Origin: Cladorhizidae sp. MBARI D1340-BT2 | Lineage: Eukaryota; Porifera; Demospongiae; Poecilosclerida; Cladorhizidae | Length of the DNA stretch: 64,000 bases | Assembly: GCA_028752905.1 (NCBI GenBank) | Contig: JAQNBH010000015.1 | Coordinates: 9,929,622 to 9,993,621 of the forward strand | Direction of reading: 5' to 3' | Part shown: positions 34,701-49,700 of the stretch, one piece after another | How positions within the stretch are numbered: the first letter of the stretch is position 1 | Layout: the number at the start of each line of letters is the position of its first letter | The notes under the pieces: generated by a model | Databases searched by the model: none | Seen by the model: only the letters and a program-made list of their open reading frames with translations | Told to the model about the DNA's origin: nothing | Position numbers and translations under genes: made by a program

Positions 34701-37700
34701 GCATCCAGCACGCCTCCAAGATGCACTGCAGGGGTTCATCTCTGATTCACCCGCTTGTCTTTGCTGAATAGTAAACCACAGAGGGCATAAGCAATGAGTA
34801 AGGAAGGTGGGCGGAGAGGATAAGTGGCCAAAACGTTGCTTCCAATTTCCTACTACTCTACGTAAGTGCCGCCTGTTCCCTGGTCCTCTGAAGCGTGCTA
34901 AAACCAGAGACTCAATCGCAAGCTTTGAACAGCGAGTGTAACCCGTTAAACATGACTGACACCTAATGCTGGATCTAGTTACACCGTGGTGTGCATTAGA
35001 AATTAAGCATAGCACTCACCATATCTGTGTAGATCTCCACTGCTTTCAGATAACACTCCACGGCACCTGTGAGGTGTGTATTACCATGGAGTCACACCCA
35101 CCCACATGCTATTTTTAGCAACAAAGGAATATAGGCTATTTTTAGTAATAAGGTGTGGATGGATAATACATGTCGCTATTTTTAATAACAAGGGGCAAGG
35201 ACGTATTTTTAGTAACAAGGGATAGATAATACATGTAGCTATTTTTAGTAACAAGGGACAAGGACTTCAGCTATTTTTAGCATGAAGGGGCGTGGAGGTG
35301 CTTTTAGCATCAAAAGGGGTGTGTTGTTTCATTCCTCGTCTACATGATGATCTAATTGATGACACCTCTTAGGCAGTTGGATAATACACAGAATACACAC
35401 AAGGCCTGTGGCATACCATACTTGTGCACCACCTCTAATAATATGTTCAAGTATGCTGGATACATACACACAGAATACACACAGGGCCTGTGGCATACCA
35501 TACTTGTGTACCACCTCTAATGTAGCTTTGTTGGATGCCAAGGAGAAGGCACTCTTTATGTATTGTTGAGAATTGTTTGCTTGGCTGATTGTTTCCACAA
35601 ATAGTTCTTGCAGTGTTTGTGGGTACTCAGACATGCTGGTGGACTAATCTTGCCATTATGGCAGCAGTTCAGTGTCTCCATATTAAACCTTCAAGCATCA
35701 CAATGCTGGCACTGTGTGGACACTGGCCCAAGATAGAAGTTTGCATTGCTAGGTCTTTCACTTGTACTTCTCACTAGACTCTGTCTTTCTCTGTTCAGCT
35801 CTCTCTGGACTTTTCTTTTCTTGTCTGTAATGGTGCTCTTGCTAGACTATGTTATGTCTTTCTCTGTTTATTTCTCTCCGGTTCCTTCTTCATCTGCTAA
35901 TGCTCTCACTACATAGTCTCTGCCTCTCTGCATTTATCATCTGGCTGTTTATTTCCGCGAGTGGCAATGCTGTTATTCTGATACTTGCTCTTATATTATA
36001 TTTCCACCTAGCTCAGCCCTTCTCCACCTCTGTCCTGCTGATGCTGTATGATACTTGCTCTTATATTTCCACCTAGCTCAGCCCTTCTCCACCTCTGTCC
36101 TGCTGATGCTGTATGATACTTGCTCTTATATTTCAGCCCTTCTCCACCTCTGTCCCACTGCTGCTGTATGATACTTGCTCTTATATTTTCACCTAGCTCA
36201 GCCCTTCTCCACCTCTGTCCCACTGCTGCTGTATGATACTTGCTCTTATATTTTCACCTAGCTCAGCCCTTCTCCACCTCTGTCCCGCTGATGCTGTATG
36301 ATACTTGCTCTCATATTTTCACCTAGCTCAGCCCTTCTCCACCTCTGTCCCGCTGATGCTGTATGATACTTGCTCTTACCACCTAGCTCAGCCCTTCTCC
36401 ACCTCTGTCCTGCTGATGCTGTATGATACTATATTTTCACCTAGCTCAGCCCTTCTCCACCTCTGTCCCGCTGAGGCTGAATGATACTTGCTCTTATATT
36501 TTCACCTAGCTCAGCCCTTCTCCACCTCTGTCCTGCTGATGCTGTATGATACTTGCTCTTATATTTTCACCTAGCTCAGCCCTTCTCCACCTCTGTCCTG
36601 CTGCTTCTGAATGATACTTGCTCTTATATTTTCACCTAGCTCAGCCCTTCTCAATCTCTGTCCTGCTGATGCTGTATGATACTTGCTCTTATATTTTCAC
36701 CTAGCTCAGCCCTTCTCCACCTCTGTCCTGCTGCTTCTGAATGATACTTGCTCTTATATTTCCACCTAGCTCAGCCCTTCTCCACCTGTCCCACTGATCT
36801 GCAGCATTTCACAGGTGAATGACAGTTGCTATGTGTTGCACTGCACATGCTCAGTAGTGTGACACAAGCGTACAATTATTATAATGGTAATGATGTAATG
36901 GTGATAATAGTTGTAGTATTGATAATGCCAACAACAATAACAATAATAATAATAATTTTTTTTTAACTACTTCGGACCTCTCCACACTGGCGCACTGGGA
37001 CCAGTTCCAAACCAGTTTCACATGCAGTGTTGAGGTATGGAACAGCTTGGGGCAGGCTCCAGGGTGATGGCAGTGCAGTGTTGAGGTATGGAACAGCTTG
37101 GGGCAGGCTCCAGGGTGATGGCAGTGCAGTGATGAGGTATGCAACAGCTTGGGGCAGGCTCCAGTGTGATGGCAGTGCAGGTTGAGGTATGCAACAGCTT
37201 GGGGCAGGCTCCAGTGTGATGGCAGTGCAGTGATGAGGTATGCAACAGCTTGGGGCAGGCTCCAGTGTGATGGCAGTGTCCAGAAGACATTCACTACAAC
37301 TAACTCACAGCAGCACATTGATACGTGCAGCTCACAGGCAGCAAGCAGGAATTTCTAAGGGAGAGAGCTCTTCCTCGACTACTACACAAACGTGGCAGGT
37401 GTGTGGGGGCGCAAATTGGAGCTGAGTGGTGACCAGATTAATGGATAATGAAGCCATTTTAATGCCACATCAAGCTATAATATGCCTGGCATCTTACCAA
37501 AGACACTGAATAAATTGGACCACACTGGAGACACTGAGAAAATATTTAATTACATGTGCCAGTGGTAGCAGGAGAGTGTTCAGCATCACCCTTGTGCTCA
37601 CTGGGACCCCCGACTGCTCCGGCACTCATGCTAGCATCACCCTTGTGCTCACTGGGACCCCAGACTGCCTCAGCACTCATGCACTTGTGCTCACTGGGAC

Positions 37701-40700
37701 CCCAGACTGCCTCAGCACTCATGCTAGCATCACCCTTGAGCTCACTGGGACCACGACTGCCCCAGTACTCATGCTAGCATTCTGTCTAGGGTACTGCTAG
37801 CCTAGTCATGATGCACAGCTGGAGGGCTCTCCTCTTCAGCCTCTCCATCCATCATCTTAGTCTCTTCCTCTTCAGCCTCTCCATTGTGAGTGCTAGGTCA
37901 ACACAACTATTGGGAGTGCTAGGTCAACACAACTATTGGGAGTGCTTGGTCAAACCAACTATTGGGAGTGCTAGGTCAACACAACTATAGGGAGTGCTAG
38001 GTCAACCCAACTATTGGGAGTACTAGGTCAACCCAACTATTGGGAGTGCTAGGTCAACACAACTATTGGGAGTGCTAGGTCAACCCAACTATTGGGAGTG
38101 CTAGGTCAACCCAACTATTGGGAGTGCTAGGTCAACACAACTATTGTGAGTGCTAGGTCAACCCAACTATTGGGAGTGCTAGGTCAACACAACTATTGTG
38201 AGTGCTAGGTCAACCCAACTATTGGGAGAGCTAGGTCAACCCAACTATTGGGAGTGCTAGGTCAACCCAACTATTGGGAGTGCTAGGTCAACCCAACTAT
38301 TGGGAGTGCTAGGTCAACACAACTATTGGGAGTGCTAGGTCAACCCAACTATTGGGAGTGCTAGGTCAACCCAACTATTGGGAGTGCTAGGTCAACCCAA
38401 CTATTGGGAGTGCTAGGTCAACACAACTATTGGGAGTGCTAGGTCAACACAACTATTGGGAGTGCTAGGTCAACCCAACTATTGGGAGTGCTAGGTCAAC
38501 CCAACTATTGGGAGTGCTAGGTCAACCCAACTATTGGGAGTGCTAGGTCAACACAACTATTGGGAGTGCTAGGTCAACACAACTATTGGGAGTGCTTGGT
38601 CAAACCAACTATTGGGAGTGCTAGGTCAACCCAACTATTGGGAGTGCTAGGTCAACCCAACTATTGGTAGGTCAACCCAACTATTGGGAGTGCTAGGTCA
38701 ACCCAACTATTGGGAGTGCTAGGTCAACCCAACTATTGGGAGTGCTAGGTCAACCCAACTATTGGGAGTGCTAGGTCAACCCAACTATTGGGAATGCTAG
38801 GTCAACCCAACTATTGGGAGTGCTAGGTCAACCCAACTATTGAGAGTGCTAGGTCAACCAATCAATTGGGAGTGCTAGGTCAACCCAACTATTGGGAGTA
38901 CTAGGTTAACCAACTATTGGGAGTACTAGGTCAACCCAACTATTGGGAGTACTAGGTCAACCCAACTATTGGGAGTGCTAGGTCAACCCAACTATTGGGA
39001 GTGCTAGGTCAACCCAACTATTGGGAGTGCTAGGTCAACCCAACTAATGGGAGTACTAGGTCAACCCAACTATTGGGAGTGCTAGGTCAACCCAACTATT
39101 GGGAGTGCTAGGTCAACCCAACTATTGGGAGTGCTAGGTCAACCCAACTATTGGGAGTACTAGGTCAACCCAACTATTGGGAGTGCTAGGTCAACCCAAC
39201 TATTGGGAGTACTAGGTCAACCCAACTATTGGGAGTACTAGGTCAAACCATCTATTGGGAGTGCTAGGTCAACCCAACTATTGGGAGTACTAGGTCAACC
39301 CAACTATTGGGAGTACTAGGTCAACCCAACTATTGGGAGTGCTAGGTCAACCCAACTATTGGGAGTACTAGGTCAACCCAACTATTGGGAGTGCTAGGTC
39401 AACCCAACTATTGGGAGTACTAGGTCAAACCATCTATTGGGAGTGCTAGGTCAACCCAACTATTGGGAGTACTAGGTCAACCCAACTATTGGGAGTACTA
39501 GGTCAACCCAACTATTGGGAGTGCTAGGTCAACCCAACTATTGGGAGTACTAGGTCAACCCAACTATTGGGAGTGCTAGGTCAACACAACTAATGGGAGT
39601 ACTAGGTCAACCCAACTATTGGGAGTGCTAGGTCAACCCAACTATTGGGAGTGCTAGGTCAACCCAACTATTGGGAGTGCTAGGTCAACCCAACTATTGG
39701 GAGTGCTAGGTCAACCCAACTATTGGGAGTGCTAGGTCAACCCAACTATTGGGAGTGCTAGGTCAACCCAACTATTGGGAGTGCTAGGTCAACCCAACTA
39801 TTGGGAGTGCTAGGTCAACCCAACTATTGGGAGTGCTAGGTCAACCCAACTATTGGGAGTGCTAGGTCAACCCAACTATTGGGAGTGCTAGGTCAACTCA
39901 ACTATTGGGAGTGCTAGGTCAACCCAACTATTGGGAGTGCAAGGTCAACCCAACTATTGGGAGTGCTAGGTCAACCCAACTATTGGGAGTACTAGGTCAA
40001 CCCAACTATTGGGAGTGTTAGGTCAACCTAACTATTGGGAGTGCTAGGTCAACCCAACTATTGGGAGTGCTAGGTCACCCAACTATTGGGAGTGCTAGGT
40101 CAACCCAACTATTGGGAGTGCTAGGTCAACCCAACTATTGGGAGTGCAAGGTCAACCCAACTATTGGGAGTGCTAGGTCAACACAACTATTGGGAGTACT
40201 AGGTCAACCCAACTATTGGGAGTGTTAGGTCAACCTAACTATTGGGAGTGCTAGGTCAACCCAACTATTGGGAGTGCTAGGTCAACCCAACTATTGGGAG
40301 TGCTAGGTCAACCCAACTATTGGGAGTGCTAGGTCAACCCAACTATTGGGAGTACTAGGTCAACTATTGGGAGTGCTAGGTCAACACAACTAATGGGAGT
40401 ACTAGGTCAATCCAACTATTGGGAGTGCTAGGTCAACCCAACTATTGGGAGTGCTAGGTCAACCCAACTATTGGGAGTGCTAAGTCAACCCAACTATTGG
40501 GAGTACTAGGTCAACACAACTATTGGGAGTGCTAGGTCAACACAACTATTGGGAATACTAGGTCAACCCAACTATTGAGAGTGCTAGGTCAACCCAACTA
40601 TTGGGAGTACTAGGTCAACACAACTATTGGGAGTGCTAGGTCAACACAACTATTGGGAATACTAGGTCAACCCAATTATTGGGAGTGCTAGGTCAACCCA

Positions 40701-43700
40701 ACTATTGGGAGTGCTAGGTCAACCCAACTATTGGGAGTGCTAGGTCAACCCAACTATTGGGAGTGCTAGGTCAACCCAACTATTGGGAGTGCTAGGTCAA
40801 CCCAACTATTGGGAGTGCTATGTCAACCCAACTATTGGGAGTGCTAGGTCAACCCAACTATTGGGAGTGCTAGGTCAACACAACTATTGGGAGTGCTAGG
40901 TCAACCCAACTATTGGGAGTGCTAGGTCAACCCAACTATTGGGAGTGCTAGGTCAACCCAACTATTGGGAGTGCTAGGTCAACCCAACTATTGGGAATGC
41001 TAGGTCAACCCAACTATTGGGAGTGCTAGGTCAACCCAACTATTGAGAGTGCTAGGTCAACCAATCTATTGGGAGTGCTAGGTCAACCCAACTATTGGGA
41101 GTACTAGGTTAACCAACTATTGGGAGTACTAGGTCAACCCAACTATTGGGAGTACTAGGTCAACCCAACTATTGGGAGTGCTAGGTCAACCCAACTATTG
41201 GGAGTGCTAGGTCAACCCAACTATTGGGAGTGCTAGGTCAACCCAACTAATGGGAGTACTAGGTCAACCCAACTATTGGGAGTGCTAGGTCAACCCAACT
41301 ATTGGGAGTGCTAGGTCAACCCAACTATTGGGAGTGCTAGGTCAACCCAACTATTGGGAGTACTAGGTCAACCCAACTATTGGGAGTGCTAGGTCAACCC
41401 AACTATTGGGAGTACTAGGTCAACCCAACTATTGGGAGTACTAGGTCAAACCATCTATTGGGAGTGCTAGGTCAACCCAACTATTGGGAGTACTAGGTCA
41501 ACCCAACTATTGGGAGTACTAGGTCAACCCAACTATTGGGAGTGCTAGGTCAACCCAACTATTGGGAGTACTAGGTCAACCCAACTATTGGGAGTGCTAG
41601 GTCAACCCAACTATTGGGAGTACTAGGTCAAACCATCTATTGGGAGTGCTAGGTCAACCCAACTATTGGGAGTACTAGGTCAACCCAACTATTGGGAGTA
41701 CTAGGTCAACCCAACTATTGGGAGTGCTAGGTCAACCCAACTATTGGGAGTACTAGGTCAACCCAACTATTGGGAGTGCTAGGTCAACACAACTAATGGG
41801 AGTACTAGGTCAACCCAACTATTGGGAGTGCTAGGTCAACCCAACTATTGGGAGTGCTAGGTCAACCCAACTATTGGGAGTGCTAGGTCAACCCAACTAT
41901 TGGGAGTGCTAGGTCAACCCAACTATTGGGAGTGCTAGGTCAACCCAACTATTGGGAGTGCTAGGTCAACCCAACTATTGGGAGTGCTAGGTCAACCCAA
42001 CTATTGGGAGTGCTAGGTCAACCCAACTATTGGGAGTGCTAGGTCAACCCAACTATTGGGAGTGCTAGGTCAACCCAACTATTGGGAGTGCTAGGTCAAC
42101 CCAACTATTGGGAGTGCTAGGTCAACCCAACTATTGGGAGTGCTAGGTCAACCCAACTATTGGGAGTGCTAGGTCAACTCAACTATTGGGAGTGCTAGGT
42201 CAACCCAACTATTGGGAGTGCAAGGTCAACCCAACTATTGGGAGTGCTAGGTCAACCCAACTATTGGGAGTACTAGGTCAACCCAACTATTGGGAGTGTT
42301 AGGTCAACCTAACTATTGGGAGTGCTAGGTCAATATTGGGAGTGCTAGGTCAACCCAACTATTGGGAGTGCTAGGTCAACCCAACTATTGGGAGTGCTAG
42401 GTCAACCCAACTATTGGGAGTACTAGGTCAACCCAACTATTGGGAGTGCTAGGTCAACACAACTAATGGGAGTACTAGGTCAATCCAACTATTGGGAGTG
42501 CTAGGTCAACCCAACTATTGGGAGTGCTAGGTCAACCCAACTATTGGGAGTGCTAAGTCAACCCAACTATTGGGAGTACTAGGTCAACACAACTATTGGG
42601 AGTGCTAGGTCAACACAACTATTGGGAATACTAGGTCAACCCAACTATTGAGAGTGCTAGGTCAACCCAACTATTGGGAGTACTAGGTCAACACAACTAT
42701 TCGGAGTGCTAGGTCAACACAACTATTGGGAATACTAGGTCAACCCAATTATTGGGAGTGCTAGGTCAACCCAACTATTGGGAGTGCTAGGTCAACCCAA
42801 CTATTGGGAGTGCTAGGTCAACCCAACTATTGGGAGTGCTAGGTCAACCCAACTATTGGGAGTGCTAGGTCAACCCAACTATTGGGAGTGCTATGTCAAC
42901 CCAACTATTGGGAGTGCTAGATCAACCCAACTATTGGGAGTGCTAGGTCAATCCAACTATTGGTCAACCCAACTATTGGGAGTGCTAGGTCAACCCAACT
43001 GTTGGGAGTGCTAGGTCAACCCAACTATTGGGAGTACTAGGTCAACTCAACTATTGGGAGTGCTAGGTCAACCCAACTATTGGGAGTGCTAGGTCAACCC
43101 AACTATTGGGAGTGCTAGGTCAACACAACTATTGGGAATACTAGGTCAACCCAACTATTGAGAGTGCTAGGTCAACCCAACTATTGGGAGTACTAGGTCA
43201 ACACAACTATTGGGAGTGCTAGGTCAACACAACTATTGGGAATACTAGGTCAACCCAATTATTGGGAGTGCTAGGTCAACCCAACTATTGGGAGTGCTAG
43301 GTCAACCCAACTATTGGGAGTGCTAGGTCAACCCAACTATTGGGAGTGCTAGGTCAACCCAACTATTGGGAGTGCTAGGTCAACCCAACTATTGGGAGTG
43401 CTATGTCAACCCAACTATTGGGAGTGCTAGATCAACCCAACTATTGGGAGTGCTAGGTCAATCCAACTATTGGTCAACCCAACTATTGGGAGTGCTAGGT
43501 CAACCCAACTATTGGGAGTGCTAGGTCAACCCAACTATTGGGAGTACTAGGTCAACTCAACTATTGGGAGTGCTAGGTCAACCCAACTATTGGGAGTGCT
43601 AGGTCAACCCAACTATTGGGAGTACTAGGTCAACCCAACTATTGGGAGTGCTAGGTCAACCCAACTATTGGGAGTGCTAGGTCAACCCAACTATTGGGAG

Positions 43701-46700
43701 TGCTAGGTCAACCCAACTATTGGGAGTACTAGGTCAACCCAACTATTGGGAGTGTTAGGTCAACCTAACTATTGGGAGTGCTAGGTCAACCCAACTATTG
43801 GGAGTGCTAGGTCAACCCAACTATTGGGAGTGCTAGGTCAACCCAACTATTGGGAGTGCTAGGTCAACTCAACTATTGGGAGTACTAGGTCAACAGGAGT
43901 GCTAGGTCAACCCAACTATTGGGAGTGCTAGGTCAACCCAACTATTGGGAGTACTAGGTCAACCCAACTATTGGGAGTGTTAGGTCAACCTAACTATTGG
44001 GAGTGCTAGGTCAACCCAACTATTGGGAGTGCTAGGTCAACCCAACTATTGGGAGTGCTAGGTCAACTCAACTATTGGGAGTACTAGGTCAACCCAACTA
44101 TTGGGAGTGCTAGGTCAACCCAACTATTGGGAGTGCTAGGTCAACCCAACTATTGGGAGTACTAGGTCAACCCAACTATTGGGAGTGTTAGGTCAACCTA
44201 ACTATTGGGAGTGCTAGGTCAACACAACTATTGGGAGTGTTAGGTCAACCCAACTATTGGGAGTGCTAGGTCAACCCAACTATTGGGAGTACTAGGTCAA
44301 CCCAACTATTGGGAGTGTTAGGTCAACCTAACTATTGGGAGTACTAGGTCAACCCAACTATTGGGAGTGCTAGGTCAACCCAACTATTGGGAGTGCTAGG
44401 TCAACCCAACTATTGGGAGTGCTAGGTCAACCCAACTAATGGGAGTACTAGGTCAACCCAACTATTGGGAGTGCTAGGTCAACCCAACTATTGGGAGTGC
44501 TAGGTCAACCCAACTATTGGGAGTGCTAGGTCAACCCAACTATTGGGAGTACTAGGTCAACCCAACTATTGGGAGTGCTAGGTCAACCCAACTATTGGGA
44601 GTACTAGGTCAACCCAACTATTGGGAGTACTAGGTCAAACCATCTATTGGGAGTGCTAGGTCAACCCAACTATTGGGAGTACTAGGTCAACCCAACTATT
44701 GGGAGTACTAGGTCAACCCAACTATTGGGAGTGCTAGGTCAACCCAACTATTGGGAGTACTAGGTCAACCCAACTATTGGGAGTGCTAGGTCAACCCAAC
44801 TATTGGGAGTACTAGGTCAAACCATCTATTGGGAGTGCTAGGTCAACCCAACTATTGGGAGTACTAGGTCAACCCAACTATTGGGAGTACTAGGTCAACC
44901 CAACTATTGGGAGTGCTAGGTCAACCCAACTATTGGGAGTACTAGGTCAACCCAACTATTGGGAGTGCTAGGTCAACACAACTAATGGGAGTACTAGGTC
45001 AACCCAACTATTGGGAGTGCTAGGTCAACCCAACTATTGGGAGTGCTAGGTCAACCCAACTATTGGGAGTGCTAGGTCAACCCAACTATTGGGAGTGCTA
45101 GGTCAACCCAACTATTGGGAGTGCTAGGTCAACCCAACTATTGGGAGTGCTAGGTCAACCCAACTATTGGGAGTGCTAGGTCAACCCAACTATTGGGAGT
45201 GCTAGGTCAACCCAACTATTGGGAGTGCTAGGTCAACCCAACTATTGGGAGTGCTAGGTCAACCCAACTATTGGGAGTGCTAGGTCAACCCAACTATTGG
45301 GAGTGCTAGGTCAACCCAACTATTGGGAGTGCTAGGTCAACCCAACTATTGGGAGTGCTAGGTCAACTCAACTATTGGGAGTGCTAGGTCAACCCAACTA
45401 TTGGGAGTGCAAGGTCAACCCAACTATTGGGAGTGCTAGGTCAACCCAACTATTGGGAGTACTAGGTCAACCCAACTATTGGGAGTGTTAGGTCAACCTA
45501 ACTATTGGGAGTGCTAGGTCAATATTGGGAGTGCTAGGTCAACCCAACTATTGGGAGTGCTAGGTCAACCCAACTATTGGGAGTGCTAGGTCAACCCAAC
45601 TATTGGGAGTACTAGGTCAACCCAACTATTGGGAGTGCTAGGTCAACACAACTAATGGGAGTACTAGGTCAATCCAACTATTGGGAGTGCTAGGTCAACC
45701 CAACTATTGGGAGTGCTAGGTCAACCCAACTATTGGGAGTGCTAAGTCAACCCAACTATTGGGAGTACTAGGTCAACACAACTATTGGGAGTGCTAGGTC
45801 AACACAACTATTGGGAATACTAGGTCAACCCAACTATTGAGAGTGCTAGGTCAACCCAACTATTGGGAGTACTAGGTCAACACAACTATTCGGAGTGCTA
45901 GGTCAACACAACTATTGGGAATACTAGGTCAACCCAATTATTGGGAGTGCTAGGTCAACCCAACTATTGGGAGTGCTAGGTCAACCCAACTATTGGGAGT
46001 GCTAGGTCAACCCAACTATTGGGAGTGCTAGGTCAACCCAACTATTGGGAGTGCTAGGTCAACCCAACTATTGGGAGTGCTATGTCAACCCAACTATTGG
46101 GAGTGCTAGATCAACCCAACTATTGGGAGTGCTAGGTCAATCCAACTATTGGTCAACCCAACTATTGGGAGTGCTAGGTCAACCCAACTGTTGGGAGTGC
46201 TAGGTCAACCCAACTATTGGGAGTACTAGGTCAACTCAACTATTGGGAGTGCTAGGTCAACCCAACTATTGGGAGTGCTAGGTCAACCCAACTATTGGGA
46301 GTGCTAGGTCAACACAACTATTGGGAATACTAGGTCAACCCAACTATTGAGAGTGCTAGGTCAACCCAACTATTGGGAGTACTAGGTCAACACAACTATT
46401 GGGAGTGCTAGGTCAACACAACTATTGGGAATACTAGGTCAACCCAATTATTGGGAGTGCTAGGTCAACCCAACTATTGGGAGTGCTAGGTCAACCCAAC
46501 TATTGGGAGTGCTAGGTCAACCCAACTATTGGGAGTGCTAGGTCAACCCAACTATTGGGAGTGCTAGGTCAACCCAACTATTGGGAGTGCTATGTCAACC
46601 CAACTATTGGGAGTGCTAGATCAACCCAACTATTGGGAGTGCTAGGTCAATCCAACTATTGGTCAACCCAACTATTGGGAGTGCTAGGTCAACCCAACTA

Positions 46701-49700
46701 TTGGGAGTGCTAGGTCAACCCAACTATTGGGAGTACTAGGTCAACTCAACTATTGGGAGTGCTAGGTCAACCCAACTATTGGGAGTGCTAGGTCAACCCA
46801 ACTATTGGGAGTACTAGGTCAACCCAACTATTGGGAGTGCTAGGTCAACCCAACTATTGGGAGTGCTAGGTCAACCCAACTATTGGGAGTGCTAGGTCAA
46901 CCCAACTATTGGGAGTACTAGGTCAACCCAACTATTGGGAGTGTTAGGTCAACCTAACTATTGGGAGTGCTAGGTCAACCCAACTATTGGGAGTGCTAGG
47001 TCAACCCAACTATTGGGAGTGCTAGGTCAACCCAACTATTGGGAGTGCTAGGTCAACTCAACTATTGGGAGTACTAGGTCAACAGGAGTGCTAGGTCAAC
47101 CCAACTATTGGGAGTGCTAGGTCAACCCAACTATTGGGAGTACTAGGTCAACCCAACTATTGGGAGTGTTAGGTCAACCTAACTATTGGGAGTGCTAGGT
47201 CAACCCAACTATTGGGAGTGCTAGGTCAACCCAACTATTGGGAGTGCTAGGTCAACTCAACTATTGGGAGTACTAGGTCAACCCAACTATTGGGAGTGCT
47301 AGGTCAACCCAACTATTGGGAGTGCTAGGTCAACCCAACTATTGGGAGTACTAGGTCAACCCAACTATTGGGAGTGTTAGGTCAACCTAACTATTGGGAG
47401 TGCTAGGTCAACACAACTATTGGGAGTGTTAGGTCAACCCAACTATTGGGAGTGCTAGGTCAACCCAACTATTGGGAGTACTAGGTCAACCCAACTATTG
47501 GGAGTGTTAGGTCAACCTAACTATTGGGAGTGCTAGGTCAACCCAACTATTGGGAGTGCTAGGTCAACCCAACTATTGGGAGTGCTAGGTCAACCCAACT
47601 ATTGGGAGTGCTAAGTCAACCCAACTATTGGGAGTACTAGGTCAACACAACTATTGGGAGTGCTAGGTCAACACAACTATTGGGAATACTAGGTCAACCC
47701 AACTATTGGGAGTGCTAGGTCAACCCAACTATTGGGAGTACTAGGTCAACACAACTATTGGTAGTGCTAGGTCAACACAACTATTGGGAATACTAGGTCA
47801 ACCCAATTATTGGGAGTGCTAGGTCAACCCAACTATTGGGAGTGCTAGGTCAACCCAACTATTGGGAGTGCTAGGTCAACCCAACTATTGGGAGTGCTAG
47901 GTCAACCCAACTATTGGGAGTGCTAGGTCAACCCAACTATTGGGAGTGCTAGGTCAACCCAACTATTGGGAGTGCTAGGTCAAGTGCTAGGTCAACCCAA
48001 CTATTGGGAGTGCTAGGTCAACCCAACTATTGGGAGTGCTAGGTCAACCCAACTATTGGGAGTGCTAGGTCAACCCAACTATTGGGAGTGCTAGGTCAAC
48101 CCAACTATTGGGAGTGCAAGGTCAACCCAACTATTGGGAGTGCTAGGTCAACCCAACTATTGGGAGTACTAGGTCAACCCAACTATTGGGAGTACTAGGT
48201 CAACCCAACTATTGGGAGTGCAAGGTCAACCCAACTATTGGGAGTGCTAGGTCAACCCAACTATTGGGAGTACTAGGTCAACCCAACTATTGGGAGTACT
48301 AGGTCAACCCAACTATTGGGAGTGCAAGGTCAACCCAACTATTGGGAGTGCTAGGTCAACCCAACTATCGCGTGCAGCCAGCTTTCTCTCCTCTCAAGAC
48401 TGTGCAACACTGTTTACTGACATTTAAAACACATACAATACAAACTGTTTCATGTTTTATTAACGCCTGGCAAGTATTAACGCCTGGCAAGTATTAACGC
48501 CTGGCAAGTACATAATCCATAGAGCCAGAAATATCGATGGAGAATTAAATCCGATGCATAGGAAGTCATTACCGCCAAATAATAATACACACACACGGCA
48601 ATATAACCACACCCACCCACCTCACGCATGATGATAAACACACACACCCACCTCACGTACAATGATAAACACACCCACCCACCTCATGCATGATGGTAAC
48701 CACACCCACCTCACGCATAATGATAAACACACCCACCCACGATGATAAACACACCCACCCACCTCATGCACGATGGTAACCACACCCATATCATGCACAA
48801 TGATAACCACACCCACCCACCTCATGCACGATGATAACCACACCCTCACACTGATAACCACACCCACCACCTCATGCACGATGATAAACACACCCACCTA
48901 CATCATGCACACACCCACTCACCTCATGCACGATGATCGTCTGGCAAGTCTAACGCCACTAATGTCAGAACCCACAAAATTGTCGCATATATTTCTGGCT
49001 CTACACATGGTACATGCATGTGCAGACATTTATAGACATGCAGGAGGACACCACTAGATGCCCGGCAACACAATGGGATGGCCCGGCAACACAATGGGCT
49101 GGCCCAGCAAGACAATGGGCTGGCTGGGGCAAGACAGAAACCTGACGTGAGGAAATAGGGCTGAGAGAGGAAGGTTATTGTAAAGAGTACTTTCCTTTAG
49201 GAAGCACACTTCATCTGCAAGAGCTTTGCTGAACCGTCAGAGAAACAGAGAGAAGACAGTCAGAGAAGCCGACTAGAAATTCAGACATTTAACAAAAGAG
49301 AGTGCACACACTCGTGGGGGCGTGTGGTACTGGCTACAACGTGGTCAGTTATCTTTCCTCGAGAGCACCTACGTGGCCAATTCGGCTAGGGCTAGGGCTA
49401 GTCAGAGATGGCAGCACCTTCGAATTTAGGAGTCAAGGCAAGGAATGATTTTGAACTAAAGAATCTAACCAAGGTTGATAACTTCTTGACTTTCGTGACG
49501 GATTGTGCACCCACAGTAGTGCTGCACTCCCTGTAGGCAATGGTTTAGCTGGCCAGGCACACTTTTGTGCCCTTTCCTAGCGTCCAGTCGATAGAAATCA
49601 CTCGGCATCGATCAAAAATCAACAGACTCACAAAAAAGCATCTTCAAAGAGAGGAAGGAATAATCCACGCGATCCACAAGTGTGATGGTGAAGTTTTGTG

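Noticed and set aside
34698..35015. 105-codon minus-strand frame beside alpha-SNAP exon 4
   Set aside because: Starts within the exon 4 donor region in another frame and shows no family resemblance; intron sequence.
37884..48367. CRISPR-like array (regular 26-bp spacing)
   Set aside because: The whole unit is repeated with no unique spacers, and the setting is a eukaryotic intron; it is a minisatellite.
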